Numbered from the stretch's first letter, positions 1 through 13,571 are shown. The stretch: DNA of 64,000 nt from Epiperipatus broadwayi (GCA_028023455.1 JAQFVV010000063.1:2845081-2909080), one strand, 5' to 3'. Notes: generated by a model from the letters alone, not told the origin. A program made the numbers and translations.

Positions 1-2389
1 TTTGACTGCAATGGACTATTTATAGATTATTTGAAGGTTTTATATTTGAAATATTATTCAGTAATGCTGAAAATCAAAAATAAACAACAGAATTCTCCAA
101 ACAAGCGAACACTATTTTTTTTTCTTATCGAATACAAATTCGTTCACTACTATATATATATGTAATGAAAATCTAATTTTTTCGTATTATTTGATCTCTT
201 TTAATAATTTATGATTCATTTATTGTTGATTTTGTATAAACATTAAATTAGAAAAATTACCCAGTAAATATATTTATGAAATGATTGATGTTTTCAGTTG
301 TGTTACATTTTAATTATAGTTTTCTTTCAACAATATAAAAAAAAAGTAATTTTTTTTTTTTTACCTATTTCATGACTTCCATTGCAATCACCTATTGAAT
401 TTTATTCCATATGTTTAATTAATATTAATTAACTATATTGATTCCGACCCCCTTCGACTTGTCATTTGCTGCTGTCATTTCCTGTTTCTTTCGTTTTATC
501 TCTTGACATTTAAAATTAATATTTATTTTGACTCATGAAAGCACTATTTATTTACAAAGTGTAAAAGAACAACTAACACTTTTGATCACAGGTTTTATTA
601 AAAGATAATCATTAATAAGTAAGACCAGCCATGATCTGTCATATAAATATTCAGCCATGACACTTGACCGAAGCCAAAAACATCATATTTCATCGGTTTT
701 TTTCTACTTGTCATGTTTCTGTCTTTCACCTAATATGATCTGTTTTAATATTAAATAAATATTTATCATATGCCTATGCTTCTTGATATTACGGTTCATT
801 AATTAGTTAGATAAGAAAATAAATTTATTTTCTATTATAACTGTAATAGTGGTGGTGCAGGTATTATAAGTATATGCGGTTCATACTCCCTCCCCTTTTC
901 TTCGATTTACATAGAAGGAGTACGTGATAAAAAAAACAAATAATATTCATATTTTATGAGCGCCTTGCATTATTATATACTGAAATGATATGTCTAGAAG
1001 AAAATACGATTAGTTGTGATACTAATTTTCCTTAATAAACCTCACCGAATATCTGATGTAAACCATATTAAATTTATATATACTTACAATAATTACACAC
1101 ATAATTGTCATATTTTATTTCCAATAGATAAATTGTTTATTTTATTCTGTTCTAATATTGGTCTTTCTCTTAAATCAATTATCTAACCATTTATTTATAT
1201 CATTATTTTGTTATATATTTATTAAAAGATTTAAATGTTTATTATCAACTCCACAATTTAGTCCAATCTATATTTTTATATAATTTCTTAATATATTAAT
1301 GGGATTTCATGATATCAAATATTCAATACTTTATTGTTGGAGGTAATTAGTGCTATAGCCAGTAATTGTTGACAATTTGCATAATCGGCTATAAATTGAC
1401 AATCAATCAAAACATTTTTCAAAAACCCAAAAGAAAAGAAATTACTTGGTATGGTGTGAGATTTATATGTGGATGGCAGAACATTCTTATCTCATTTGCA
1501 CAAAACATTAAAAATACATCTGTATGTATTCCAAGGATTAAACCTGACTCTGCCAAACAGTATAAGCTGTGACTTGATTGGAAATAAACTGCAGTAAATC
1601 TCATTTAGATTTTATACATAACTCACTGATGATGATTATAAGTTTACCACAATATAACCCTAAAATATATAGGTACAGACAGAAACTACAATATATTTTT
1701 GATTGAAAATTTGTTATAGTAAATCTCATTTCGATTTTCTGCATGACTTACGGATAATGATTATAAGTTTGCTATAATTTTATCCATTACATTTTCAGAT
1801 ACTGTTGCCATATGGTAACTGATGTGAGAAGGAATAAATACATTTTGAGATCCTGCAACTTCAGCCATTTTTAAATAAATCAAAAAAAAAAAACATTGAA
1901 ATGCATTTTGTCATTTTTTTTAATCATTACATTTATATTAATATGTAACTATTAATATATAATAAATGTTATAGCTTTAAAAATATTTAAAATATAATCT
2001 ATATAAACATTTATTTAAACCAGTTTTCTGCTTATATTACTATAGCTCCCTTCAGGAAGACACAATCCTCTATTGGTTAATTTCTATTTACTGTCATTAA
2101 ATATTCAAAATTGTTTATCAATGGCATTATAATTGTAATTAAATTTTGAACTATTTCCATCATCTAATATTAATTGTTAAAAGCTTTTAGAAAAATTAAA
2201 CTTTTGAATATAACCAACTATTAATAATATCAAACAGATTAGTATATAACACAAAATTTTGAGTGCTATTATTACCTCTTCTTCAGATATTGCTGTCCTG
2301 ACTAGCAACAGTATTAGCAAGGGAATAAAACAGGATCTTTAGGTTTGTGTATATAAAATTTATGGCAATGTTATAACCAACTAGCCTTT
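1..2389. other. AT-rich non-coding DNA, no gene seen
   Basis: No frame carries a recognisable protein; the only open frames are short and of low complexity. The single piece of structure is the direct duplication at 1592-1654 and 1717-1779, listed separately. Confidence 0.6.
1592..1779 (+). repeat. Imperfect direct duplication, 125-bp offset
   Basis: Bases 1592-1654 (agtaaatctcatttagattt onward) recur with scattered substitutions at 1717-1779. Both copies contain the string gattataagttt. The copies are about 63 bp each and are separated by about 62 bp of unrelated AT-rich sequence. This is either a local tandem duplication with decay of the second half or two fragments of one dispersed repeat. 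Confidence 0.6.
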
Positions 2390-2558
2390 GAAAGAATAGC
2401 CTAGTTGGATAGAGCATTGCTTAAATTTAATATTCACAAATCTGAAGGGCCCAGGTTTGATCCCCTTGCTACCACTCAAAACACTGAGTAATGTACTAAT
2501 TTGTATGTTATTGAATGTATTTGAGAAGTTTAAATAAAGTTTTTTTAAAAAAAAACAT
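2390..2558 (+). mobile_element. tRNA-derived SINE (family 1)
   Basis: The head resembles a tRNA gene. A box-A-like string TAGCCTAGTTGGATAGAGCA at about 2398-2417 is followed by a box-B-like string GGTTTGATCC at about 2453-2462, at the spacing used by the internal RNA polymerase III promoter. The intervening arm does not fold as a clean tRNA. A tRNA-unrelated body follows and ends in AATAAAG, T-rich DNA and a short A run at about 2550. No convincing target duplication is visible, so the right boundary is approximate. It differs from the tRNA-Val-like SINE found elsewhere in the window. Confidence 0.6.
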
Positions 2559-2599
2559 TTACCAATTAATAATGTACTGGTCAGAATTGTATGTTCATC

Positions 2600-5300
2600 T
2601 AACAAGGTTTAGAATCGAAGCAAAAGTACCCTAAATCCACTCATGCCTGAGATACACAGGTCAGGAGCAATCATGGATTCTGCCCTATTTTCCCTTCTTT
2701 AAAACTATAACATTATGAACAACATTTCTAATGATAACAGATGAATTTTATTGACTCCAGTCCCGGAGACACAACGGAGAAACATGAGATCTACAAGGTA
2801 ATTATTTTAAACAAAGACCATCACATCCTAACTTAAACAGATACCTTAAGTATAGGAAGAATTATAAATTTTTATAAGTTGCAAATGGCTCACATGATAA
2901 AGAAAGCATGAGTTATAATGTAGCATCCATCCACTATGAGCAAGAACAGAGCACAACCCTGGCATAAATATCATTTAAAGTAATCGGTTATAACTTCTAA
3001 AAATACTATTATTAAAATAATGAATGAGTGAAATTCAATGAGGAGATATGAATGCACAAGTAAATCTTAACATATAACAATTTAATGAACACAAATAAGT
3101 TTATTTACATAAATTAACATAGCACAGATTTTACACGGTTAATAATTTGTGTACAGACAGATGGCATGATTTATAATACACTACAGATTCACTGATGTAA
3201 GGAAATACGCAAGTGATAATTTACATATATAGGCAGTAATTGATTTATGTTTTGGAAATGCGGCTTAATATGCTAATGGGAATTACAAATAAAATTTAAT
3301 AGATTAATGTTGTTAATGCTAAGACAGATCAAACATAGGTGATGATCGTTAATTTAAGGTTACATAGAAGAGATGTTTATAAAATAACCTCCAAAGGAAG
3401 GCTTACACTTTGATACAATAATTCAATAACTTGATACACTAAGAAAAACGATTTAATTAAGAAAGTAAATATTTATTAATTATCTGGCAGGAATCAGCAT
3501 TTATTTGTGTAGATGATTTAACAGTTTAGTTTAACAATTCTATTTGACATGAGTGAAACAAAACCTGTTCAAATGAGAGGGTGGATAGCTTAAATAAGCT
3601 TTACCATGACATTTCTGAAATATTAGTAATAGTCAAAAGAATGGTTTTTAAAGATCACTGCATCACGACTTATAGATAATATGGAACATACACATAATAA
3701 GGAGAAGTCACTAAGCTGACTGCAATGATGGCATTAGAAATAAATTCAGGTTCATCTTTGGACTGAGAGGCTTCATCATTTATAAATGTCTGCTTGTATT
3801 TATGAGAAAGCGGTGTTAGAAAAGATGATTGGTAAGAATGCCATGGTCTGGGCTTGCCAATATTATCCCATGCAGAGCCTCAACAACCTAACATTATCCT
3901 GAAGTTGGTGCTGCCAAACCTCATTCTGGGACAAGTTATATGAAGAATATCTGGGACCTCCAGAGAATAAGTATGACAATGCAAAATATGAGGCTTTTAA
4001 TGCTATCATGAGTAAGCATCGCTAAATACGGCTTAAGTCTTTAATGATTGATATATTAATTAAAACCCCAACTAAAGTAATAATAATATCATGCATAACA
4101 TCATGATGAAATATTAACCCATTCAGAAAGGTACGTATATGACCTTGGCAAATTAGAATGTCAAAACAAAAGAACAGAATAATATTATTCCCTCTATTTA
4201 ACAAACCCAAGTATACTCAAACGATAGATAGATTATAAAACAAATTACAATACTCGATAACCTGATAAGCAAATGAGTAATTATTAAAATAAGTTGATCA
4301 TCAAAATTTATTTAAAGAACATAAAATGTATTTAAAATCAATAGTATTAGACAGAGAAAAAATATGTTTTATAATATCCCATAATATGATGGTTTAATAG
4401 TCTGCAATTAAATATATATACATTTAGATATTCAATCGAGTGAACCTTTCATTTACGTTGGAGAATTTAAGCAACCCATAATATTGGGATGGTGGCTGAA
4501 ATGATATAAGTTCACTAGATTGAGTCATTAGCATATTAAAATCAACTCAATAGAAAATACATAGTTGAAAATAAGATTAAAGTAAGTTTTCTGCATGAAA
4601 ATAGAAAATATAATTAGAGCATGAAATTTACGAGGTAATAACAGATTAGAGATTCATAATTTTGTGCTAATGTTTTACCCAAAAGAGTTTTATAAATTTT
4701 ACAGAGAGAATCATTTAAAATTAATACAATTATGATAACTGAATTTATAGTCAGTTATCAGATAGATAGAAAGTTACATTATGGTTATAGATAAAATTTA
4801 CAATAAAGTGAGAAATATCAAGAGTCCATTTAGTGGCAAAAATGAATTACCTTCCAGATGACTTGGTGGCCATTTGGATTAAACATATATGAAACTTAAA
4901 CATGGAAAGCATGGTCAGCAATATAAAAGATGAATAGAATAATGGTAAGCATCTTTAAAATGTCCTTTCATAGTTAAGACAAGGCAGTTTACAAGTGGCA
5001 ATGGCATGGCAGAAAAGCAGCATGATTAAATGATCTAAAGATCAGGAGGGGCGAACTTCTTCCCTCTTCTCAGTGGTCATTTTGGTACAAGTTAAGTGAT
5101 GTGGGTTCATATAGCACATGACTCAAACTTCTATTTCTCTTCCCCTATGCTAGAAATTTGGCAGTATTTATAAGATACCAAACCTTCCAGAAAGTTCTTT
5201 ACTTGCATTAATTACCTAGCTTGATTTTAGCTGCTATTGTTCAGTTTTTTACTATTGCCAGGCATAAAACAGATAAGTTCCAGAAAGTAATGTTCAAATC
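2600..5300. repeat. Possible long dispersed repeat 'D', copy 1
   Basis: Bases about 2621-2795 match about 31610-31775: both have aaaagtacc, then a catggattct/tatggattct string, then aacaacattt, and finish with ggaacatgag/gaaacatgag. Beyond that I see similar texture but no continuous alignment. The rest of this block has fewer T runs and more mixed sequence than its flanks (for example 3720-4010 and 4840-5160), which suggests an old inserted element. No ORF of note is present. Boundaries are a guess. Confidence 0.35.
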
Positions 5301-6690
5301 TATTTCTGAGTTGGAAATAGATTTAAAAGATATTATTTCCATTAATTTGCAAATTGTTGAAATAGCTAAATGAGAACGACATTTTTACATGAATTAATGT
5401 ATGTTCTTTTGTCTTACAACATTTTAAATTACAATAATTACTCTCCAGAACTTTTTCAGGTATTGCTTTAGCTTTACATTAATTATAAATGAATAATATA
5501 TAGAATTTCCTACATATTTTATTATATAAATAATATTAGTTTCCGCATATGTAATACATATATGCATGCACATACACGATTATCTGTAATGAAGGGAATT
5601 TAAGATTTCAGAAATAAAATCTAATTAAAACTGATAATAATAAAATTGGTTAAATATAACCGTTTTAATAAAACAGGGTGAAAGTCATGCATGTATATAT
5701 GTGTGCCTAACATTCTCGGATGACCAAATAAATACATAAAATGGGTTCAAACCCTACTTTTAAGGTTTATAATGTCACCAGGCAATGAAGAAAAATATGC
5801 ACTACAGATTTTAGCACTTCAATAATAGATAATGGAAATTGTCCAAAATTACAAATAAAAAGTTATTTTTTAAAACAAATTATATATATATAATACTACA
5901 ATACAAAAATTTTTTTTTTAAAAAAAATTTGTCTCCAATATGAATTTAGAAGAATCATATCAAAGAACATTTCACATATTTCCTTTATTTTACATTTAAT
6001 TGGAGTTGGATAACAGTATCTATTCTTACTTTATTTCTGAGGCATACCTGCAAACAACAAGAAATTATTGAGTATTGTTTTGCACCATTATCTATTTTTT
6101 CTTGCAGAATAGAATAAATATGGTTGAGATTATTTAAGGAATTATAAATAATAAGAGTAGGCAAAAATGAGCTTACTAAAGTACCTCGAGAAATAAATAA
6201 TTAAACTGATTTTAATAGAAGAATAAAAGACGAAGAAAATAATTTGAGATAAAAAACAGTCTATTGGGAAATACTCATATGATGAGAATGTGAATATACA
6301 ACTATTGTGTTTTGTGGGTTATATTTTACTGATGGTGGTTTAGAATTTTGTAGAAAGTTGGAGGAGTTTTTAAAAAGACATTATGACAAGTGAACACCTG
6401 AAAATATTTCATAGTATGTCATAAAGTATATGCAAAAGAGAAAATACTGCTAATTATATTCAAAGGAAGTTTCTGTTTTTGTTATTACTATTTATAAATT
6501 TAAACTTTAAATTTAATTTTTATTTTTTAAGAATCTTTTTTATTGCATATAGCAATATTTTTTTTATGGTTGGAAATAAAAATGAGAGTTATTTCTTAGC
6601 ATTTCTATTACTATTCTATTAAAAAGTGAACATTAAAATTATTTAAAATGAAAAATCAAAATTTACATTATTTAAAATATTTACTAAGAC
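5301..6690. other. AT-rich non-coding DNA, nothing recognised
   Basis: Short A and T homopolymers and a few TA runs only. No ORF, tRNA or inverted repeat that I can support. Confidence 0.55.
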
Positions 6691-6846
6691 TGTAACCTCA
6701 AAAATATGCGTGTAAAAATGCGATAGTAGTGACCTCTACAGGTCTTAACCACAAGCTTACGCTTTGGAAGAAAAGAGTAAGCTTGTGGTTAAGACCTGTA
6801 TAGGTCCCTATTATCGCATTATTACATGCATATTCTTGAGGTTACA
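6691..6846. mobile_element. Hairpin MITE, 70-bp arms
   Basis: Arms 6691-6760 and 6777-6846 are inverted copies, with 64 of 70 positions identical by hand count, separated by a 16-bp loop. The outer ends are TGTAACCTCA and its complement; the inner ends are CACAAGCTTAC and its complement. No coding capacity and no clear target duplication. A transcript of either strand would fold into a single long hairpin, so small-RNA processing is possible. The stem is longer than a usual animal pre-miRNA, so a foldback MITE is the simpler reading. Confidence 0.75.
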
Positions 6847-7318
6847 GCCTCAATAAATATTACTTGCATAATCAATGTGCGTTTAAATAAATTTATAATT
6901 ATTTGAAATGTGAAATCAACTTCTCACTTGAAAAATCTGTCACTATTTTTTACACATATGGAAGAACATTTTTTTTGTATCTTTGTCAACAATGTTCTTT
7001 AGAAAAGCTAAAGTCTTTGCATGATTTATTTTCTAGGAGAATCTTTGTTTTTTTTTAACAATAACATATTTTTCATCCTCTTAGACAAAAAAATGTAAAA
7101 TACATGATATTTATGGCAAAATTTATATAGTTTTACTTTATTACCACATGCTTAATGTTTCTCCAAATTGTCTTATAAATTAAAAATCTTGTATAAGAAG
7201 CAAGCAATTATATTAATTTCTTTTGGCAAACAAATTTAATTTGCTGCTTTAAATTCAAAATATATAACAAAGCTTTAAAATCACATGATCACCAATTTTT
7301 ATGCTTGCTCATAACTGT

Positions 7319-7426
7319 TATTAAAACAAGCAAAACTCTCCATACAGTAGTTCTGGCATCCATTTATTACTCTGGCTTGCACTGAGTGACACTACTGTAT
7401 GGAAAATTTTGCCTGTTTTAATAAGT
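7319..7426. repeat. Inverted repeat, about 33-bp arms
   Basis: Left arm 7319-7351 (ttattaaaacaagcaaaact onward) is the inverted near-copy of 7394-7426, with a 42-bp spacer. The arm end actactgtatgga reappears at 11457-11469 beside another inverted repeat, so the two are probably members of one short MITE family. Confidence 0.6.
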
Positions 7427-7429
7427 CAT

Positions 7430-9189
7430 TAAAATCTGATTTAAAAAATTAAAATTGAAATAGAATAAAATAAAAATATTTCAGTTGCTATAATTTTTTT
7501 AAGTGATAATTTTCTATTTAAGATCACCATTTTGATATATCTATGTTGATATGAGATTGGTACTTTGCTGAATCATGATTCATTAAATTAAAAATGAAAT
7601 GTAGTTTAAAAAAATAGTTAATGTACATTTTACATTTTACTTTTGGTGCATTTTATGATCTATTATTAATATTTATGTTTTTGCAACTAACTTTTTTTTT
7701 GTAGTGCTATTATTTTTTCCTTAAATCAATGGTCTGCCATTTATTTATTTTTTACTTAAATGCAATCTTAAATAAAAATTAGATTAAAAACACAATATAC
7801 ATCTGATTACTGTAGCTTTATATGCCATTATTTCTGATAGATATCTCAAGTGAGGTTTTTGTTAAATCAGTTCTTATTTACTGATATATTTTCATTTAAG
7901 TATTTTATCTATGTCTAAGATAGCTTCATCCATATGTAATGGTTACTAAGATAGTTTATAGTCATCTTCAAGTACATGGAGGAGATAAAAACAAATAAGA
8001 TTCGCATGAGGCAGACTATTTATTAGGAATAGCAATTTTATACAGTAAAAAATATAATAACAAATAGATGGTTTCAGTGCTAATTCTTTTTTAATAATTT
8101 TTTGATTAAGGTTGCCAATTCCATACCCTTTTGTGCCATTGGAAGCTATTAGAATTTTATGCTCTGCTTTCTTGATGTTTGAATCCATCTATAAAAATAA
8201 ACTAAATCCTCATCTGTCATTTATTATAATCAACATTATTTGTTTATTTGAAAGTTTTTAATTACAGAATTATCACAAAATGTTAACATATTTTTTCAAA
8301 ACAATGAGTCTGTTATTATTATTACAACTCAAACAATACAACCAGATTAATCTTGCAAAGTTTTTTATTGCTAGGCCTGTTTTTAGACTCAGTCATGTTG
8401 CTAATTGTTTGCTTTTTTCATTAAGTCAGGCATTTAATTAATTTTTACAGATTGAATATAATATATATATATATACTTTGTTATGACTGGCTCTCTCTAT
8501 AAATATTTTATGCTAATAGACTACATATATTGTTATGAAATTCATCTTTTGTTCACTGTTTTTATAAAAAACATATTTAACTAGGATTTATGTTAATCTT
8601 ACTACTATTGGGACCAGTCATCCCATCTTTTCCCTTAAAATGATTTGGATTGATTCTTTTTTTTTAATATTGTAAATCACATTCAATGTAATAATATTAA
8701 GTTTCAATAAGTTATGTAAATATAATAAATTTTATATTTTAAAATCATTTTTTATATTTATTATTTGTGAAATTCTATATGATGGTCTGGAAATTATATT
8801 AATGGAATATTCTCCAGAAAGCCTATAACTTTTTTGATGAAGTGCTTCATATGTCTGTTCCTTAATGCAATCTGACAATGTTTCCAGGTATTCAGATTGA
8901 TTTCTACAAGAGAAATAAAAATATACTTAAATGGAAATGATACCTTTAGTTCATTCAAAAATCTATGCATCATTATAATCAACAAGGAATTGGAAATCTT
9001 GGAAAATGACAATATATAAGAACCAAAATGTATGAAACATGTAAAATATATTACATAATACAATGTAATGAGCACAGATGACGTTGCATTGTTTTTTTAT
9101 TATTAAACATGAAGTTAAAATAAGAAGTTCGCATTTAAAAATTTTCTTTAAGAATTAAAAATTGAAATTAAATATCATCTTAAACTCAT
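7430..9189. other. AT-rich non-coding DNA, nothing recognised
   Basis: Open frames on the minus strand here (about 7946-8188 and 8794-9075) are low-complexity and match no family I recognise. A short TA tract lies near 8460-8475. Confidence 0.5.
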
Positions 9190-10810
9190 ATATATAAATC
9201 GCACAGATAAAAAAAAAATTATTAAAATAAAACTTTATTAAAAATAGAAAGGTATTTTAAAAACAAAAACTTAAAAAGATTTAGAGATAAAAATATATCT
9301 TTAATCTTGGAAAACACATTAATTAATCAGAAATGGAAATGATTGTTTTAATTAGTTAAATGTAAACTAGCCTTGGGCATTTAAATGTAAAAGCATCGGT
9401 CAGATATGAAAACAACAGAAACTAATAGCCAATAAAGAGAAAAGCAATGGAATCGGACCTCAGCGAAAAGACCATCTCATTGATGATGCAACGTAAATTC
9501 AATCCTTCAAGTTAATATAAAAAGACAAGTTTGGAAATTATTAATTATGATGGATTATTATTTACAATGTGACAGATATGTGTTAGTGCGGAAGTGAAGG
9601 AGAAGGGATTGAAAAGACGCACTCTTCAATCCCTTCAGTTTTGCCAAAGAAAGATAGAGAAATGAACTATCGTTTTCTACATTGAGGACCAACTAAACTA
9701 AAAAACCTCTGAATGAATAAATAAAACAACAACTAAATGGATACTAATCTTTTTAGGATGGCATGGGAATTCACGTTCAAATGGCAAGGAACATATAAAG
9801 ATGAACTGTTTAAAAAAACTGTAAGAACTTTATAATTTATGAACATTAAATTAAAAACTTTCCATATATAAAAAATACAAATGGAATCCTATCTGACCAA
9901 CATAAATTAATATTAATAATGTTATTTGATATTTTTTTTTATATTTAAAATCATTTCCATTTATTTATTTTTTGTTCTTTAAGTTTTATTATGATTTCTG
10001 TTTTCCGATAAATTAAAATATATCAATGTTAAACTTAAGTTGGGTGTGAATGGCTGTATAGATTTGTAAAGTTATATTAGGGGAGGGTAATCTTAGGTTA
10101 TTTGTGTCGTTGTTAAATTGGGTCAATGGATTGGATATATTGATGTAGTTAGTAGATGTAGCCGGAGATTCGCTACTGGCAGAATCGTTTATATATATGC
10201 CGCACTCACCCGTTTGCCTATGGAAGGAATTATAAGACGGAGAATGCAGTTCCTTTCTATGGAGTTTTTTTTTATTGTTCTTATCATTAGATATATGTAA
10301 TATTCCTATCTGATAAGAGTCAATGTCTTCTCTTAATCTTTTTGGTGCTGTCCTATTCCGTATTACATTGAATACATCGATGTATCAGATGAATTGATGT
10401 CAGTTTGACTGCGAATTTTAGCCTAAGGTTAAATAGGGATATAATATTTTATTTACAAATGCAAATCTATGTAGTCTATTCATACTCGACACTAAATAAA
10501 AATGCATTAAATTTAAGTTGTTTATAGATGCTTGCATGGATTGGTTATTGGTTAAGTATGTTTTGGGTTTTCATATTTGATCAAAATATATAGACATTCG
10601 ATAAATAATGATACCTTACAGTGAGTATCTAAAATGTATTTATTCAGATGTCTTTTAAGTTATTGGTGACAATGCAAGTATCTTATGGTGAATACTATTG
10701 GGTTACTTATAGATTTCCCTCTGCAATTGTCAGTATCAATGATTTTATATTTTGATCGTTTATGTTTATTTTGAAATGTTTTTAACCGTTGTAATCTATG
10801 TAACCGATCT
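9190..10810. repeat. Long non-coding repeat 'C', copy 1
   Basis: Two parts match the repeat at 62892-64000. Bases about 9331-9400 (ggaaatgattgtttta, then actagccttgggc) match about 63134-63205, and about 10500-10775 match about 63740-64000, including tctaaaatgtatttattc and the aaatgcattaaatttaagtt string. Both copies also hold an internal inverted pair (ggaaatgatt near the left part, aatcatttcc near 9950 and 63691). Left-end cgcacagat and right-end atctgtgc at about 10848 are inverted, hinting at terminal inverted repeats. No protein-coding frame is shared. It could be an LTR-like or a non-autonomous DNA element; boundaries are approximate. Confidence 0.55.
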
Positions 10811-10976
10811 ATACTTAACATTATTAAAACAAATTTTTATAATTCCATCTGTGCAAACTTAATTAAAATGTAAACGTATAATATAATAGAAATTAAAATG
10901 TAAATTAAAATCTAAAGTAATGTTAAAAATAATGTTAAATGTTAAAATGTAAACTGATACTAAAACAATTTTAAGT

Positions 10977-10979
<3 letters not shown>

Positions 10980-11009
<30 letters not shown>

Positions 11010-11040
11010 TAAAACAATTTTAAGTCTTATATATATATAT
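10980..11040. repeat. (TA)n tract with local duplication
   Basis: The string actaaaacaattttaagtct followed by TA repeats occurs twice in succession, at about 10960-11007 and 11008-11040. This looks like slippage or unequal exchange at a microsatellite. Confidence 0.7.
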
Positions 11041-11331
11041 GCGTAAATAAATAAATTTTTGTATGTTAATTACTGGCAGTGGCTTATTTTATTTCTTTTT
11101 TAATATTGAAATATAATTAGATAAGATATTATATTATTAAATCTCTGCTACTCCCTGAGCTAGTGACTTGGGCTAATGACCGGAATCAAAATTAAATATA
11201 TATATATATATATTTTGACTTACGTATCTGCCTACTTTATAATTTTTTCTAGGTTCAAATGCCTAGATGGCGCCCTGTAGTGCAGATACCTTTAGTCTAC
11301 TTACTCCAGATCATTACAACAGTAACAAACA

Positions 11332-11452
11332 GTGCAATCCTTAGTAATCAATAGATGCAAGATTTGTACATAAAATCTCTGTCTAATGACTATTCATCTA
11401 ATATTCCCTATCTAGTTTCTAGTATCCATTGATTACTAAGATTTGCACCAGG
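11332..11452. repeat. Inverted repeat, about 24-bp arms
   Basis: gtgcaatccttagtaatcaa at 11332 is inverted at about 11430-11452 as ttgattactaagatttgcac. It lies directly upstream of the LINE tail and shares its flank (actactgtatgga) with the inverted repeat at 7.3 kb. Confidence 0.55.
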
Positions 11453-11462
11453 TAGCACTACT

Positions 11463-11725
11463 GTATGGAAAAATATTGGTGATTTAGTCTGTAAATTGTG
11501 TAAGGAAGGAATAGAAAATATTAGGCATCTGTTAATTGAATGTAAATGCTTGAAAGCAGAAAGGGTACATATAATGAAGTTATGGACAAATAAATATGAA
11601 AAAAGTGATTATACAGAAAGTGGATTATTGGTTTTTATGCTGGGTTTGGGAAAAGATAAGGGGGATTTAGTTATAAAGACCATAGAGTTGACAAAGATTA
11701 TGTTGTGGAAATGGGATGGAGCATA
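11463..11725 (+). pseudogene. LINE (non-LTR retrotransposon) C-terminal zinc-finger fragment
   Basis: The frame reads VWKNIGDLVCKLCKEG then IENIRHLLIECKCLKAER and ends at a stop at 11724-11726. The cysteine-histidine pattern C-x2-C-x8-H-x4-C is the motif found after the reverse transcriptase of several non-LTR clades (R1, I and Jockey-type), where it binds nucleic acid. What remains is about 87 residues. There is no RT or endonuclease upstream: the sequence before 11463 is an unrelated inverted repeat, so this is a 5'-truncated insertion, the usual outcome of target-primed reverse transcription. Downstream DNA to about 12060 is probably the 3' UTR, but I see no clear poly(A) tail. The clade cannot be fixed from this fragment. 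Confidence 0.65.
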
Positions 11726-12353
11726 ATATAAGAAAACTTAGAGTGGGGAATGGAAAATAAAGTCGCTGATAGGTTTTTCTGGGCATATTTGCTGAGAGAT
11801 TCTTGACTTTGTTTAAGGAGAAGCCACACATCGCATTACTGTATTAACAGCTTGTGTTAGCATAGTAAATGATGATCAAGTGATGTTTTAGTGGTTTTAT
11901 AATACATAATAAAATCAAGTATAAGACATTGATAATTTTACTTGAGTTGTATAATCCTTCAGTGGCAGTAAGAAAATGTTCCTTACTGGTTTGGATTATA
12001 AACATAATAATTTTGTATGATTAGATAATGTCAGAAGCATGTTCAATAAATCATTTATTTTATTTTTAATTGTTGAATTAAAAACTCAGTCATTAGAGTT
12101 TAACTATTGTTACAATTTAATAAGCAGTGAAGTAATTTTCAGGAACATATATATGATTAAATTATCACTTTTTGCATATTGTAATACATTTTCTGTATTT
12201 CTTGCTATGGCTTAATTTATAACTTTTTTGTGGTTATTACAAGTACTACTCTCTCCAAATAAGATGATGTGGAGTTTTTTTTTTTTTTTGTTAGCAATAC
12301 TTTTTCTTCTTTGATGAGATTATTTTTATATCACAAATTTATTTTCAAGAAAT

Positions 12354-12495
12354 AATTTTATCTTTTTTTTTTTTTTTTTTGCATATGTCATAGCATCGAC
12401 TGGGAGGCGAACCCACAACCATCTGCAAACAACTACTTGCTTGCAAGGTCACTGCACTGACCTCTCGGCTAACAATGCTTGACAATTTTATCTTT
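12354..12495 (-). mobile_element. tRNA-Val-like SINE (family 2) with 12-bp TSD
   Basis: On the minus strand the element runs from GTCAAGCATTG to GCATATG and then a poly(A) tail (the T run at 12362-12380 on the plus strand). A box A (TAGCCGAGAGGTCAGTG) and a box B (GGGTTCGCCTCCC) are both present. Target duplications aattttatcttt lie at 12354-12365 and 12484-12495, so the insertion is complete and fairly recent. The element is only about 118 bp including tail, essentially a tRNA-like head with almost no body. Confidence 0.85.
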
Positions 12496-13571
12496 CTTAT
12501 AATAAATTAAATGACAAATCTAAATATATTATTAAAAATTATAGGACACTAAAATTAAGAAAGGTTATAGAGCAATTTTTAAATCAGTCATTTTTTTTTC
12601 TTCCTATCATTTATTATAAACAAAAAAAAACCTTTTATATCATTTATAAAATATTTTAAGAAATGGAAAAAATATTTTATCAAAAAATATGTTTGTAAAT
12701 AAGTAGGTATTAAATCTTGTAACTAGGTCTTAATAAATATGTTTTTGATAAATATTCTTGCTTATATGATAGATGTTAAAAATAAAAAACACATGTTATG
12801 ATGCATAAATAGGTCTGAAAAGGAAAATGATAGTATTCTATTTTAAATCTTAGCTCAAGAAGAAAGCTACACAGATTGATTTTGTGAAGATAGGAAAAAC
12901 CACTGGTTAAAACAATTTTCCACAGAATACTTTGAATAGCTACACCTCAATAGTTGTCTTAAAGTACTTTTCCATGCTACATCTACTACAGCAAGTACGA
13001 TGACATTAACTAACAGAAGACTATTTATCCTGAATGACTAGAAAACTAACCAAGTCAGTTAAAAGATCTGACTTATGCATTCATATCCAGAAATGAGCAT
13101 TTATGGTGTAAAAGAATGCAACATTGCCTGCTGTAATTAAAAAAACTATGCCAGAAGAAAAAAATAGATCCTGTCATAAGATCCACCAAGACCTACTGCA
13201 TACACTATCTATTGTCACTAATAACCAAAGATGACAACTACCATCAAGAATGGATTACTGAAGTCTTATATATATAGTAAAAGTATATCTGTAAAAAACC
13301 ATGTTTAAAACTTTAAAAAAAAAAAAAGAAATTTAGTAAAATCTTATTATATTTATCCATAAGGCCTTAAGTTTTAATATTTAATTTTTTCTTATGTTCA
13401 ATATTTTGTATTATATTTATCTGATAGCAGTTGTGAACATATAAAAATTCATATTTTATCTATTGTAAATAAATTGTTAGCTTATTTTCTATTATTAGCC
13501 AATTTAATTTGTTTTTGCTTTTTGAACTCAACCCAAAAGTATGTTACTAATATTCATGAATCCTGAAAAAT
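12496..13571. other. AT-rich non-coding DNA, nothing recognised
   Basis: No ORF or repeat I can support. A somewhat less AT-rich stretch at 12840-13260 shows no coding frame. Confidence 0.5.

Noticed and set aside
1625-1660. actgatgatgattataag string
   Set aside because: Contains CTGATGA, but no GAAA box or pairing follows; simple repeat of gat.
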